Shown: positions 10,696 to 23,283 of the stretch, piece by piece | Layout: each line of letters opens with the position of its first letter | How positions within the stretch are numbered: the first letter of the stretch is position 1 | Origin: Bathynomus jamesi | Lineage: Eukaryota; Arthropoda; Malacostraca; Isopoda; Cirolanidae | Length of the DNA stretch: 64,000 nucleotides | Reading direction: 5' to 3' | Assembly: GCA_023014485.1 (NCBI GenBank) | Contig: JAJOZX010003309.1 | Coordinates: 62,001-126,000, forward strand | The notes under the pieces: model-generated | Told to the model about the DNA's origin: nothing | The model's input: only the letters and a program-made list of their open reading frames with translations | The model's database searches: none | Translations under genes and position numbers: made by a program

Positions 10696-11016
10696 CGTTA
10701 ACAGGAAAGCACCGAAGATTTATTCCATCTCACAACTGACTATAATTATACACTTTAGAGGTGTTTACAAATTGCATATATTTAGAGAGAAAGTATTAGG
10801 TATTACACTGATTTCATGTCAATAACACCATGCTTCACTGCTCTTTCAGTCATTGTGACCTTGGATCATACCAGAACTTTGGTCTTGACAAAGCACAATG
10901 TGTTAAATTTACCAAACAAGGATAACCTACAGTATGTTCAGGACGCTGAACATTTCCATAGTCAACATCAACTAAACCTATTTGATCGCACCTTTCTTTA
11001 TGTACATGCAATAGCA
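10696..11016. other. Non-coding; no match to the missing polymerase palm domain
   Basis: The polymerase fragment stops at about 11,017-11,100. I looked here for the DxxSLYP, NSxWG and DTDS motifs found in the other copy (49.9-50.9 kb) and saw none. Confidence 0.5.
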
Positions 11017-13565
11017 TCAATTGGTTAAGATTTTTCTGAGTCGTGTTTGAGCTCGGATAAGTTTTAATACGCTCGATACAACTAAACGGCGGGCGTGTTT
11101 TATATATGCACCTGTCTGCTGCTGTATATGTATGAGCCAGTAAATAGTCTTATACCCATAACTGCACGTGGCGTTTCGAGAAATGACGGCTAAGGTGTCT
11201 TTAGGCATGAAGTTATTCTTGAATACACTAAAACATAATGAGGTGATCGTGGTTGCGACTTGTAGTGGATCACAGTTGAATCGGGTTATATACATCCTTC
11301 TAAAAGCTTGAAAGCATACTCTAAGTACACGTACGTCACTCACACAATAACGCTCACATTCATCAGCTATATTGTAAGGGTTATCTTCATTAAAACTGTT
11401 GTAGTAGCTGTCAAAATCTTCACGCTCACTATCACTCATGTTGGTGTAGTTAAAATAGTGCTTGGGTGGTGGTAGTTCTACGTAATTTAAAGTTTCGCTA
11501 GTGAGGAATGTGTAAGGGAAATATCCTTTTGAAACTTCGGCGGCTTCGCCCATGACCTTGAGTAGCTTTGCTAATTTACAAGGTGCGAACAGCAAGGTAT
11601 CTTTAAACTGTACGTTACCTCTTATTGCATCTGTATAAGTTGTTTCCTCTTTCCAGGGATCACCCGTAAATATCTCCGATGACTCGTGCTCAAGCAGTTC
11701 CTTATAAAGGAATTGTGTCAAATTTTACCGCGTGGGCAAGAATATACAGTCATTTTTTTTAACTTGTCTGCTAACTTGACAATGTAGTTCACAAAGAGTT
11801 TCACAGAGCTGTCGTGTGTAATCGTTTTAAAAATGTTTGTCCGTTTACCACATTTGTGACACTCATCACATTCGACTTCCATGCACTCATCGCAGATAGT
11901 CTGACTTACAAGTAAATGTGGAATAACCTCTTTGGTTTCAGCATTCGTGTAAGTTTCTATATCGTAGTACACGGTTATGCAGGGTTTATTTTTAGGCTTA
12001 GCATCTTTCATATAACATTCATGCTTTACTCCATCCGCCTTATATTTCTCATGGCATGTAGAGCAGTGAATTTCGTCACAACTATGCCCGAACTCGCCGC
12101 TACCATTCAACGTGTGAAACATACCACACTCACAAATTCTCATTTTCCTGCACGTGCCATTCGATTTATAGTGATCAAAACATGTTATTGAAAAATGTGC
12201 GTCTACATACATTACAATTGCGCTTCTCAGCTTCAACTACCCGACTTTCGCATCTGGGGCTCTTACACTGCTCACATACCATGTGGCAATCCTTACAATG
12301 TTTCACTATATCATCAGCAAAATCGAGACATCCCTTACACAAATCGTGATGCCTTCCATATTTTCGACTTTTATCATAACTCGCGTAAAGATCTCTGATG
12401 CGTCTAATAGGAAGGTAAGTAGCTCCCACCAGCCCTAAAACAAGTAGAGGCTTTGTACGATCACGCACACTGCTTTTAAATACAGAAGTTGTTCTACCAT
12501 CTTGATCCAGACCAAACACGGCAACCCTAACTTTCATCTGTTCTTCTACCTTCGTCAACACTTCAGGGACCATATTACAGTTAAAATCAAGTTTACAGTC
12601 CACAGCCAGTTTACGTGCACGCTCCACTATCGTAGGCAGCCAAATTTGCTCGGACCTCGTATTTAGTACGACGAACATATGAGCCAGGATTACGGCTATA
12701 AATCCACAGCTACGCTCGGAGTTTATGTGACGTCTGTAAATAACCGGAGAATTGAAGTTGAGTGTATAAGGCGCGGCCGTATATCCCGCAACACGGAATA
12801 CATGGTCAATTTCAACCGTAAAATTCTCCAGGCTAAACTTTGATCCACTTTGAGAAGCTTGTGCAAAACGTGAAAGGATGTAGTCAACGTCTTCCGTCAC
12901 CATGTGTCTGTAAGGTATTACTATCCAGAACTGATCTATCCTCGCTATTTGGATGAAGCCCAAATGCCAACCTTACTCGGGTCTCCCGATCATCATTGTT
13001 CTGAAGAGCAGATGCGATGACACGTCGAACTACGTTGGAGAGTCCTTGCTCGAAGCCCTTTGAATATGTGACTCGGGGGTCAATCCTGACTTTGTAGCGA
13101 CTTCTAGAAAGTGTATGGGTATTACTCACATTTTGCATTAAGGTAAGAGATACACCGCTGGATGAATGATAACTCATTCTCTCTGTATGGATAGCGGTTG
13201 TCTTTGAAGGGGCTTGGAATGTTGCCGATGATGTGTAATGTTGGAGGTTTTCAGGACATTGTTCATCTGGTTCTCCCGATAATGAGTTTGTTGGCGACGG
13301 ATCTTGGTCCTCAGAGCTGAACGAGCCGCTGAACCTTGTTCGTTTAGCTTCCATACCGCACATGACCGGAGATTGATCTTCAACAGGCCTAGATCTTTTA
13401 ACACCTGCGGTGGTGCAGGGGTCTTGGCTGGTTGATTGAGGGGTTACTTCATTAGTAGAGTCAATGAGGCCCATATTATTCTTTCGATCCCACTTACCAA
13501 CACTTGAGCATGTTGGCGGTAATGCATTTCGAGATCTTTTAAAAGGTTCGTCACACGATGACCTG
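11017..13565 (-). pseudogene. Polinton-type protein-primed DNA polymerase B, N-terminal and exonuclease part only
   Basis: Overlapping minus-strand frames, broken at about 12,965, 12,200 and 11,720, encode: a low-complexity S/P-rich leader with the basic stretch KRSRP; a conserved N-terminal domain (IDHVFRVAGYTAAPYTLNF, YRRHINSERSCGFIAV); a cysteine-rich zinc-binding region (KGCLDFADD, CHMVCEQC, CNVCRRTF, CSTCHEKY); and the 3'-5' exonuclease region beginning VYYDIETYTNAET (Exo I D/E) and reaching YCVSDVRVLRVCFQAF (Exo III-like Y/D). The copy at 36.9-51.2 kb matches throughout. Similarity stops at IKHAR, just before the polymerase palm, so the catalytic half is missing. An acceptor-like TTTTTTTCAG at about 13,566 marks the start of this exon. 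The enzyme family replicates Polinton and adenovirus-like DNA from a protein primer; this copy cannot. Confidence 0.85.
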
Positions 13566-13775
13566 AAAAAAAAGAGAAAATTGATGAATACGAGCTTCTC
13601 AAAAACATGACATACAATAGTTAGATTCTCTATAAAAATCAAGTTCACAAAGCTATCAACATGTATTATAAATAGCTCCACAAGGTTTATCAAATTTATG
13701 TTTATGCTTAGTAGAGTTATTAAGGCCTGTAGATTCATTGATGACAAAGTTGCATCATTTTCAAATACACGATCT

Positions 13776-13823
<48 letters not shown>

Positions 13824-14329
13824 TGGTGGACCGGATGTTAGTTTTTCAACATCTGCGGATGCGGATCTTTAATCTCAATATCCGCGGATGCGGATATTTA
13901 GTTAATCTATCAATATAATATAGAATTATGAATATATGACAATTTTTCAAATTTCGTGATATTACTATTATGGCAGGTAATGCATAAGAATTAAAATTAA
14001 TATTAATGTTTTCATTATGATAAAAATAATAACTTTCTCAAGAGTTTCAGCCACAGAAAATTCAATGAAACAAGTTTCATTCAGTTTTCTGTGTTACCAG
14101 GTATTTATATTTTGAGGTTTATATATTTGTTTGTTCATTAATAATTAATACTTTACATGAAATGTGCATGACTGGGCCTTATAAGCTACTTTATAAGCTA
14201 ATTTAATTGTAAATTGCATAATTTATTAGAGGTAATATCCGCATAACATCCGCAGTACTAACCCTAGTACCGTGTTGCTGAAGTAATTACGTGTAAAGAT
14301 GATGAATCCATAATATGCGGAAAGAAATA
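13566..14329. other. Probable intron sequence with (TA)n and a GCGGAT-repeat element remnant
   Basis: (TA)n spans about 13,780-13,819. Then TAGTGGTGGACCGGATGTTAG is followed by repeats of GCGGATGCGGAT, and at 14,230-14,275 inverted ATCCGCATAACATCCGC. This looks like a non-autonomous hAT-type element of about 450 bp, but I cannot define clean ends. Confidence 0.4.
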
Positions 14330-16150
14330 CATTCATGCGGGTAAGTGCTTTAAAATGCTCTTTTTGTTCTGTATTGTTTTTATGCAGGAAGGATGAGCCT
14401 TGGTTGATTGCCCACGAAAACGCCCTCCAAACGTATTTCATACAGAGACGGATAAGACCCTGTACAGAGGCACCAACAGAGGGAGGGCTAAGAAACTGTG
14501 TAGACAGTATACCGTACCTAATCCCTTAGAAGATGCTTTGGAGAGAGTATATGTGATCTTTACAGGAAAGATCACGAGAAAGGAAACGCGAGGATGCTAA
14601 GAGAAGAGGAAAGACTGAGGTGTATATTGTTGAAGCCAAGGTTATAGTCGTGTTGAAGATTGTGTCGAGTAGATAAGCGAAGGAACCGAGTTTTGATCCA
14701 ATGAAAGTCGCAAGGTATTCTCTGGCCCAATCAGAGATAATAGAAAGCTCAGAAGTCAGGTGTTCCATAGTCGTCCTACACGAGTCATAGTGCGACTGTT
14801 GAGAAGGACGCTCTGGTAAGCGGATGGAGAAGTTAAGTGTGGTATCATTGTCATAGGAGTGAATAGAAGAGGAAGTGCGAGTTAAAAATCATTAATAAAT
14901 AAAAGGAAAAGATTGGCTGACAGAACAGAGCCCCTCAGGAACACATCTGTTGATAGCTTTAGGTGAAGACACAGTTAGTAGGATAAAATCCACAGGTTGA
15001 CAATTTGGATATTAAAAATTTGTACCCCACACTATCAAAAGTTTTCGATATGTCTAGCGCAATAACAAGCGTTTCATCGAAATCCTGTAAGAAGGAAGAA
15101 CATGATTCAGGGCGATGTGCAAGAAAATCGTCGATAGAAGTACCCTTAGGGCCCCGTACTGACGATAAGAAAGAAGATTGTGAGAAGAGAGGTGCTTAAG
15201 ATTCTCCCTATTAAGGATAGTTTAAAAAATATAAGAAAGGCAAGAAATCAAAGCAGTTTGACTGAAGGGATTAGAGCGGTTATGCTTCCTTGGGGCAGGT
15301 TGAATGAAAGCAAACTTTTATCAGAAAGGTAAAGTACCAGATGAGAAACAAAAACGTAGGAGTTTGCCTGGCGGGGTGTTAGCATTGAAGCGCAAGAACA
15401 ACATCAGGACCGTACACCATCCTAGAGATGGTCCCCAGATAGGCCAAAAAGAACATTTTTGGAAATGTTTCAAATTTCAGACATGATAAAGTCAGAGGGA
15501 GGAGGAGATGAAGGATCAGCATCGGCTTCATCCATGGTTGAGGCGGAAGCGAAAGTTTGAGCGAAGAGGTTAGCTTTGTCAGGAGAAGATCTGGCAGCTG
15601 AGCCTTCAGGTGGAAGAGAGGAGGGAAAGAAGAGAAGGTGAAGTTGTTGAAGAGGCTCTTAGCTAGATGTCTGAAAGAGTGCGACGAATTAGAACAATCA
15701 GCTCTAGATCATTCAGGAAAGCCAAAGGTGTTGGTGAACAATGAAAATCTCCTATAGTGAAGATTTCAGCAATGGGGCGCGGAATAGAATGTATTCCACT
15801 TTGGAAGTGAGGTAATTAAGGAATTTAAGATAGGGAGTAGAATTAGGAGAAAGGAAACAGCGCAGGTGTATTTATTTTGAGATTGAATTGTAAGCCGTAG
15901 CCTGAAGGTACAGAAATCATGGGCTCGGGAATACGAGAACAAATTAGGTCATTGTATAAATATACGCAGCATCCATCTTTGGAGTGAATCTGAGTATAGA
16001 GAAAGTAAAAGGATACACAAAGGATGTTGCTGATGGAGAAAAGGCGGTAAATGAAATTATCTGAATGAGAAATAGAAATAAAACTGATAGCGAACTGTCT
16101 GAAAAACAGAAAGAATACTGACTTTTGTAAACAAGGGGCCGTTTTATAAA
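14330..16150 (-). pseudogene. Degenerate non-LTR reverse transcriptase
   Basis: Minus-strand translation in several frames shows ETLVIALDISKTFDSVGYK (the RT domain 2 block, usually ALDISKAFDRVWH) around 15,020-15,095. Downstream on that strand are LKHLLRD, VRYTV and RLSTRHNLQHDYNLG blocks typical of the C-terminal region. Stops and shifts are frequent, so it is an old copy, more like an I/Jockey-type sequence than the copies at 21 or 31 kb. It lies inside the proposed polymerase intron. Confidence 0.6.
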
Positions 16151-16236
16151 GGAATGGTAAAAATACCTAATATATATATATATACAGTATGTATTTATTT
16201 ATTTATTTATTTATTACAAAAGTAAGGCATACTTAC

Positions 16237-16355
16237 ATTTCCCCGATGTTGGATAGTCGCTGACCTGGAGCCGGAACTGAATGAGGATGTACAAACGTGT
16301 CAAGTAAATTTGGAACGACGTCCATATCTTGATTGGTTGTGGTCACCAATGTTTC
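16237..16355 (-). CDS. Probable upstream exon of the Polinton polymerase gene
   Basis: The 119-bp segment is open in one frame on the minus strand, is preceded by the acceptor-like TTATTTCTAG and followed by a consensus donor GTAAGTA. Its 3' phase (two bases left over) matches the phase needed at the acceptor at about 13,566, so joining keeps the polymerase frame open. The peptide includes QDMDVVPNLLDTFVHP; I do not recognise it. If correct, the 2.7-kb intron has since received the RT remnant. It could also be a chance open segment. Confidence 0.45.
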
Positions 16356-16565
16356 CTAGAAATAATGGATGAAGGAACAATATAGTACTGTGACATGGAA
16401 AACTACATATATGGTAGAGTAATATAATTAACACAGAGTATTCTTTGTTGGGAATATTATTTGTTTTACATTTTTTATTTTATTTTCAGCACTAGTGACG
16501 AAAATCAAAACTGATCTAAACGTATGCCGACATTGTTCAACGTGTCTCGTTCTCTTATTTCCCAT

Positions 16566-16618
<53 letters not shown>

Positions 16619-16686
16619 GATGAGTTTCTCAATTAAACACGTGAAATGAATAAATGCTGCAGCATATATACATATATAATATATAA

Positions 16687-16758
<72 letters not shown>

Positions 16759-17637
16759 CTGCGAAGCTCTGAGGAGTATGTGATGAGTGGGCTGTAGACA
16801 GGATAGAAGAGAGAGGGGTAGCCATTGTGAAACTGTAATATCTACTTATTTAATTAACGCTCAGGGTATGTATTAGTTTTCAACTATCATTATTATCGAC
16901 ATAAATAAAAATATAAAGTCATGCTATACAAAGTACAGTACTATACAAAGATTTCGATGCTGGACATGGCGTCGGTCTACGATACATGATGTATATTTAA
17001 TTCCAGATTACGCACGTGCAATGACTAAGTAATAGAGTATTGAACACTATTCCCTAGCATTTTATTAATATTCTGTTGTTAATCGATATTTCACCCCGTT
17101 ATGAGACGTGATTACATACACATTATTTTTTATATCGGTAATTAAAATCAATCCACAGATTCAAGTCGGAGAAAATGTGCGATTTTGATGTGAATACATG
17201 ATAGATTGTTGAATAACGCCTTCTGCTTCGTTGAGCGGTATGCTTGACGAGTTATAAAATATTTGTCTAAACTTGCTATTGATCACGACCCTACATTTGT
17301 AAATAAAATACATTAGATTGATTACATTTTGAAACGGAAGTACTGAATTACGTTGTATAAGAATGAAAAAAGGAGTAATAAACCCTGCTCAGGGGTACAT
17401 GCCTAAGTTAAGTCTTATACTATAGCTCCTTGAAATTTTTAAGCTATAATTATAATTATATAGCCTTCAGCGAAAGCGTTGGTGTAAAGTTCATGAAGAT
17501 AATATTTCTTTTATTAACAAAATTCTGAAATTTGTTTTACCGTAATTACCCACTTTGTTGACCGTGAATCATTTCATTGTTATTATTTTATTGATATTTC
17601 TGAATTAATTATGCTCCTAGTTGGATTAATGTTTTTG

Positions 17638-17681
<44 letters not shown>

Positions 17682-18420
17682 TCAGGAATTGTTCCTATGA
17701 AATTATCTTCGTTTCTAACCGCCAGTGATTGATCAACTGGGGTGTATACTGTGTGTAGATTTAAAAAAATGGCGGAGTATCATGCAGAATATTATGTAAT
17801 TTGAAGATATAAAATTTATTTTATTGCGTTATACAGTTAATTTGCAACTTCTTGGCTAATATTCTTTAAATTACATTGTCACAAACATACAGTTTGATCA
17901 GGTTTTTATTTTTGCCAACCTACCAAAGGCAATGGGGATTGACAACGTAATACTTTAACTATAGAAAATATCTGCAGCTTATGTAAAACGTTAGACACGA
18001 AATTAAGTCGGCTTATTGTAAATATTTGCAAATTACCATTGAATGTGATGTTACATTACAAGTTTTTAATTTCTCTAAAAATGAATCCGTTTCTAAACTC
18101 CGAGCGACTGTTTGCTGAAGAGAGACTAAAAAGTTTTATGTAGTACTATGTAATAATCAGAATATGAGTCTAAATATAGAGCCGAAATTTTGTAGATAAC
18201 TGCATCATACATCAGTTTTCATCGTGATGAATTTGACACGTGATAAATGAAATAGAATTATCGTGAATGACTATCTTGACGTGGCATGGTTCTGTAGTAA
18301 TAGGTGCTAATTAAACTAATGACTTAAATATAAGCCGAGATTTGTGGATATATATCCTTTAGCAAGTTCATTACAATGAATTTGAAAAATTTTAATAAAA
18401 TAAAATCAACGCGAACAACA

Positions 18421-18470
<50 letters not shown>

Positions 18471-19514
18471 TTGATTACCCCTGGTTCAGCTACCAGTCAA
18501 ATTGTTCATTCTGACGAAGGTTAAGGTTATTCCTAAATCTTATATCCACAGTTCAACTGGGAATATTAACTACGCCCACCAGCATCTCGCTGTATTAATC
18601 ACTAGTCTACCCAGGGGCACCCATTTACTACCAAACAAATGTATACAATGTATTATATTCATTATTCATGAACAAGAAAGGAGTCGAACATCTAGAATGA
18701 ATTTTACTCAAAGCCTATCCTGAAAAAATAATGATTATCAGTTAACATGTTAAAAAAGTTTTAAAATACTCACAAACTGGTAAAGGAAGTGAAGTGTTAA
18801 CAAACTTTCAGCTGTGAAGATTACATGAAGAGTGATGATTTCGATTAGAGTTTGGGCTTAATTAGCTTCATCTCACTGTGTTGCAATGCACAGATAGTTT
18901 CCATATTTCGCCATAATTTCAATTCGTTGTGTACTTCATTATGTAATTTGGCTAATGCCTACCAACAGATTTCTTAGTTTGTTAATGAGAAAAACGAATG
19001 CTTTTTTATATATGCAGTCATGTATCTTTGCAACGATAAAATTAAGGGATCTTCCTTCAATATACAAATATGTATATCCAGCAACTCATATTCCAGACGT
19101 TTTTAAACGTATTATAGCAGTATTATAATGTACTATAACGTCATGGAAATTTCGCAATCCCTGCCTGTTTGTATAATTCCGGGAAGTTGCTGAAAATGTG
19201 GGTTAGTAAACTATTGTTAAGAAATTATATTTATCAATGAAGCTAATTGCTTACAAGTAATGTTTTAAATTTATAGAATGATCCTAAACAAATATATTTA
19301 ATTTGCGGCTATCCTCTCATTAACCAAAATTCCGTTTTCTCTATTGTAACTGTGTGTAGAAAACGACTTTTGCAACATTCAGTGTAATACTATTATAAAA
19401 TGCATTATAAAAATGTTTCTGTTTTAATTTCATCATATAATGAATATCGTATTATAACTAAAAGAATATTAATTAGGTGTTCGCCAAAATAATGAATTAA
19501 CTACAGTAGGTAGA
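16356..19514. other. Non-coding interior of the 18-kb element
   Basis: No coding similarity recognised on either strand across 3.1 kb where a Polinton would carry integrase or ATPase. (TA)n arrays lie at about 16,563-16,616, 16,676-16,756, 17,640-17,678 and 18,427-18,468; between the first two is a conserved linker with CAATTAAACACGTGAAATG. Confidence 0.5.
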
Positions 19515-21004
19515 TGTTCAAACGGGGTACTCCAGAATTATTACATAAAAGTAAGGATCAGCGTATAGACCCACACGAAAACTCACGCTAAATAAAGATG
19601 GATATGTGGTTGACATTAATAGCATTTTTTTCTTTTTAAAGTTGTTTGTATTTGTAATTAGCATAACAAAACGAAATAGGTACCTAATGTAAATTGAAAT
19701 AAATAATATTTATTTATGTAGCTGCTTTTCCCTTCCAGTTTGCAGAAAGTCCTTACGTGATAGAAAAATGGATACCTTATTCGAAATCAGAGTAATTGAT
19801 TCATATAAAATCAGTTATTAGTAAGAAAATCTCTCCTACAAAGTAAGTTCTCACTCGCAGACCTGTGTAATTTATAGCCAATAGTTGGTAACAATAATAG
19901 TTAACTATTTCTCGTTACAGTTAAATTACTAGAAAAAATTACATACGTTTAAAATTGATTATTATTAATTAGCCTGGAAAATCTGGCAAGATTGTGAACT
20001 GAGTTGCCTATTATAATTAACGTACTTAGCAAAGAATTATGCAAATACTGTACATTGAATCAGTAAAACTTATCAAATATATATATATATATATATATAT
20101 TTGTAACATTCACTTGTTTCACGTGCTTAATTGTGAAATTCATTATTTATATATATATACGATAAACAAATAATATCGTTTAAGGTGATAATTGAGGGTA
20201 AATAATAATAGCTATGTTGGCTAAACGCGTACATTTTAGTCTAACTGCATAATGTAGTTTAATAATATTTGTCATAAGGATTATAGTCTGCCAATAAGCT
20301 TTTTCAATTCATTTCATTTCGCTTCATTTCATATTAGTGTAGAATAAATTAATTTTAATCAGGAAAAGCAAAAGTTACCCCTATAATTGAAAATAAAATG
20401 TTTTATTTTAATTTTATTTAATATTTTTATTTAACTTCATATAATAGAAATATCAAACAAAGAAATTGTTATTGATTTAAAACGTGTTTAGTCTGAGTTT
20501 CTATTCTGTGATGTTCGCAATTGTTAACATACGAAAGCTGTGATATATTTCAAGAAATAATACGAACGCACGGAACAGAAAGTATTCGAATGTTGGTTTG
20601 TTTCGGAAGAACGTGAAAGTTGATGAGGAATTTATTTTTTTTTAAGGAAGGTGAAGACGATTTTTTTTTTTGAAGGGAAGTGAAGACGAATCCTTTTTTT
20701 TTTTTTTGAAGGAAATTGAAGACGAATCCTTTTTTTTCCCCCAAGGAGGAGGGGTGCCCCGCAAGGGGCCCTCAATGGGCAAATTCCCTTCATTAAGGAC
20801 GGTGAGACCCCATAAATGGGGTGAGGAGCTTAAGGAAGGGGGCCCTTTATAACGGAGGCAAAGGCTTTCAGGGGGCCCTTTATAACGGAGTCGAAGGCTT
20901 TCAGGGGGCCCTTTATAACGGAGGCGAAGGCTTTCAGGGGGCCACTCCAGGGGCAGGATTTCAGAGCACCCCTACTTCCTCTCCCCAAATACCATCATAC
21001 TACT
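19515..21004 (-). repeat. Right terminal inverted repeat of the 18-kb element
   Basis: Inverted counterpart of 2907-4271, about 125 bp longer because of one more 33-bp unit (20,839-20,942), expanded A/T-rich GACGAATCC repeats at 20,650-20,740, and a CACGTG-containing insert near 20,101-20,150. Confidence 0.85.
20821..21004 (+). other. Outward-reading ORF in the right TIR with 11-residue repeats
   Basis: Starts MRSLRKGALYNGGKGFQGA and carries three 11-residue units. It continues past the TIR end into the retrotransposon flank. See the mirror ORF at 2907-3057. Confidence 0.25.
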
Positions 21005-22668
21005 GGCTCAATACAGAGCCCTGAGGAACGCCGCTCGCTACATTAGCCCCAGAAGACTCCGCTTCATCAACGATCACCCTCTGTTTCCTACCTCGCAGCC
21101 ACTCTTCTATCCAATTTATTACTACAACCCTGATTCCATGAGCCTTAGTTTTTTCAATGAGTCTTTTGTGCGGTACGGTGTCAAACCCTTTTTGAAAATC
21201 TAAATACACTACATCTTCCGCCCGATGACTATCGTAAACTTCAACTACGTTTTCGAAAAATTCTAAACGATTAGTTAAGCAAGATTTGTTTCGCCTAAAA
21301 CCGTGTTTCGTATTTCTAATCAAGTTATGCAATTCTAAGTGTTCGACTATACGACTCCTAATTATTGACTCCAGTAGCTTACCTACAGCAAACTTTAAAC
21401 TGATTGGCCTATAATTTCCCACCGCACCTTTATCGCCTTTCTTAAAGATAGGCGTTACATTTGCTTACTTAAAATTTTCTGGTACGCACTCCTCAGAAAT
21501 AGACGCGTTAAAAATCTTTGTTAACGGCACAACGATGCTTTCTTTTAATTCTTTTAGTTGTATAGGATATATGAAATCCGGCCCTGGTAATTTAAGCATT
21601 TTCATTTTACCAATATAGTGCACTACCTCCCTTTCACTCACCACAATATTATCTAAAGTATTATCATTATCGAAAGGTATTATGTCTATGACCGTAAGGA
21701 TATTTGTTACATCTTCTATTGCAAAAATTGACGTAAAATATTCGTTTAGCAGCGTAGCCATTTGTTTGTTATTAGAAACTAGCTCCCTGTCAGAATTTTT
21801 CAACGGACCCAAGAGGCTCTTTACTGGGTTTCTATTGTTGACGTTTTGAAAAATTCGCGTGGGGTTTTCTTTGCCGTCACGAGCTATGGAAATTTCAAAA
21901 TCGCGCTTGGACTTTTTTATTACGCTTTTCGCTTCATGCCTCAGAGATGTGCAATTGTTTCACAACCACAGGTTGTCTTTGTCGCACTTATGTAGCCTAT
22001 AAGCCTTATCTCTACTCTTTATAATACCCCCAACTCTAGAAGTAAACCACAAGAGCTTGTTATTTACTTTCGCACGCTTAATCTTGTACGGTACACATGC
22101 CTCATTTATAGTCCCAAATACTGTTTCAAAAGATTCCCACATTATTTTTGCGTTGGAGGTCTCCATTACGTTTTCCCAATTGACGTGTGACAATTCATTT
22201 CTAAATTTACAAAAGTCTGCGTGCTAGAAGTTAGGAATTTTAGTCGAGTGAGCTGGTTTCGAGTGACTTACTGAGAGGACAAGCTCTACCATATTGTGAT
22301 CGTTATTGCTTAACGGTTCTATTACTTGAAGATCAGTGACTAGCCTATCATCCGTAGTTATTACTAAATTTAAAATACTGTCCAACCTTTTGAATAAGAA
22401 AGCTATCCTCGAGAAAATTAACTAAACGATTACCTTCCGCGTCTCCCTGCATTATATCGTAATTCACGGTGGCGCAATTAAAATCGTCCATAACTAAGGC
22501 CTGCTCACTACCTATTATTCTCTCTAGTTCACGATATAAAGATTCGTCCGTATCAGCTGTTTGATTAGGGGGCATATATAGAATGGCAACAAGAAGTTTA
22601 AAATTGTTCAATTTAAGTTCTGCCGTAGTCGAATCTATCAGTTCTGGAATTCTGTGCTTTACTTCTTA
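21005..22668 (-). pseudogene. Non-LTR retrotransposon, endonuclease end and N-terminal half of RT
   Basis: Minus-strand fragments in order: an endonuclease remnant (22,611-22,348, with LYMPPNQTADTDES and the DDFNCATVNYD block); a linker (22,193-21,960); pre-RT sequence with LKLPGPDFIYPIQLKE (21,812-21,465); and RT domains GNYRPISL, KHGFRRNKSCLTN, VVYLDFQKGFDTVPH and ASGVPQGSVLS (21,422-21,005). It ends exactly where the RT half at 2058-2906 begins, with GGCTC at both places. The family is CR1/Jockey-like. Several frame breaks make it inactive even without the insertion. Confidence 0.85.
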
Positions 22669-22903
22669 AATGTTCGCAATATTATCTTTGCTATACAAAT
22701 TATTATAGTGTTAAAACACTTCCAGATACTTTCTGTCATTTCTTTGCTTATTGTAGATCTTGTATTCCACTTCACCTCTATAATTAATTAAGGATCATAA
22801 TTACAATATATCATATATACAGGTATACCCCGTTTAGCGCTCAGAATGCTTTCCTGAAAAAGTGATCACTCAGCGAATCAGCGATAACCGGTGGCGTTGT
22901 ATC
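22669..22903. other. AT-rich spacer
   Basis: Upstream flank of the retrotransposon with no recognised feature. Confidence 0.4.
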
Positions 22904-22911
22904 ATTACGAG

Positions 22912-23275
22912 CAGGGTGGCGTAGTATCGCGATACATTTTCTGTATATTGTATCGTATCGCGATACATTTTTTTATTATTTGTATCGTCTTAAAAGATAC
23001 GATACAAATAAGTGTCAATAACGCGATACTTTCCTTCAAAGAGAAACAGAATGTCTGATGAATTGTTTGAGAAGTCACTGTTTGTAAAATTCAATAAAAA
23101 TAAAGTAATTCAGTTGTTTCATAAGATGTCATATATGATATATATATATATATATATCGTATCGTATCGCGATACATATATTATTCATGTATCTAGTATC
23201 GTAACGAGATACATTTTTGCCAATGCATTGAGTATCGTCTCGCGTTACTTTTTTTGGCCCCGATACACCACCCTG
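22912..23275. mobile_element. 364-bp hAT-type MITE with GTATCGCGATAC repeats
   Basis: The ends are CAGGGTGGCGTAGTATCGCG and, inverted, CGATACACCACCCTG. The exact 8-bp duplication ATTACGAG is at 22,904-22,911 and 23,276-23,283. The interior contains many copies of the self-complementary GTATCGCGATAC in varied form plus a (TA)n run. No transposase. Confidence 0.9.
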
Positions 23276-23283
23276 ATTACGAG

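Larger units (their letters stand above)
2907..21004. mobile_element. 18.1-kb Polinton/Maverick-like element, decayed, with ~1.4-kb TIRs
   Basis: The left end reads GGTAGTATGATGGCATTTGG and the right end, on the other strand, AGTAGTATGATGGTATTTGG. Inverted similarity continues for about 1.4 kb. Immediately outside both ends is GGCTC (2902-2906 and 21005-21009), and the flanks join into one reverse-transcriptase frame. Size, long TIRs, a terminal AGT-like sequence, a 5-6 bp duplication and a protein-primed polymerase B inside all fit Polintons. Integrase, ATPase and capsid genes were not found, so it is probably an old copy that lost them and later took up smaller transposons (4.7, 7.6, 9.4, 10.2 and 14.3 kb). 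Confidence 0.75.

Noticed and set aside
16505..16825. ORFs rich in IY/YI here and at 25,080, 25,929, 54,927 and 63,493
   Set aside because: They are translations of (TA)n and (GT)n microsatellites, not proteins.
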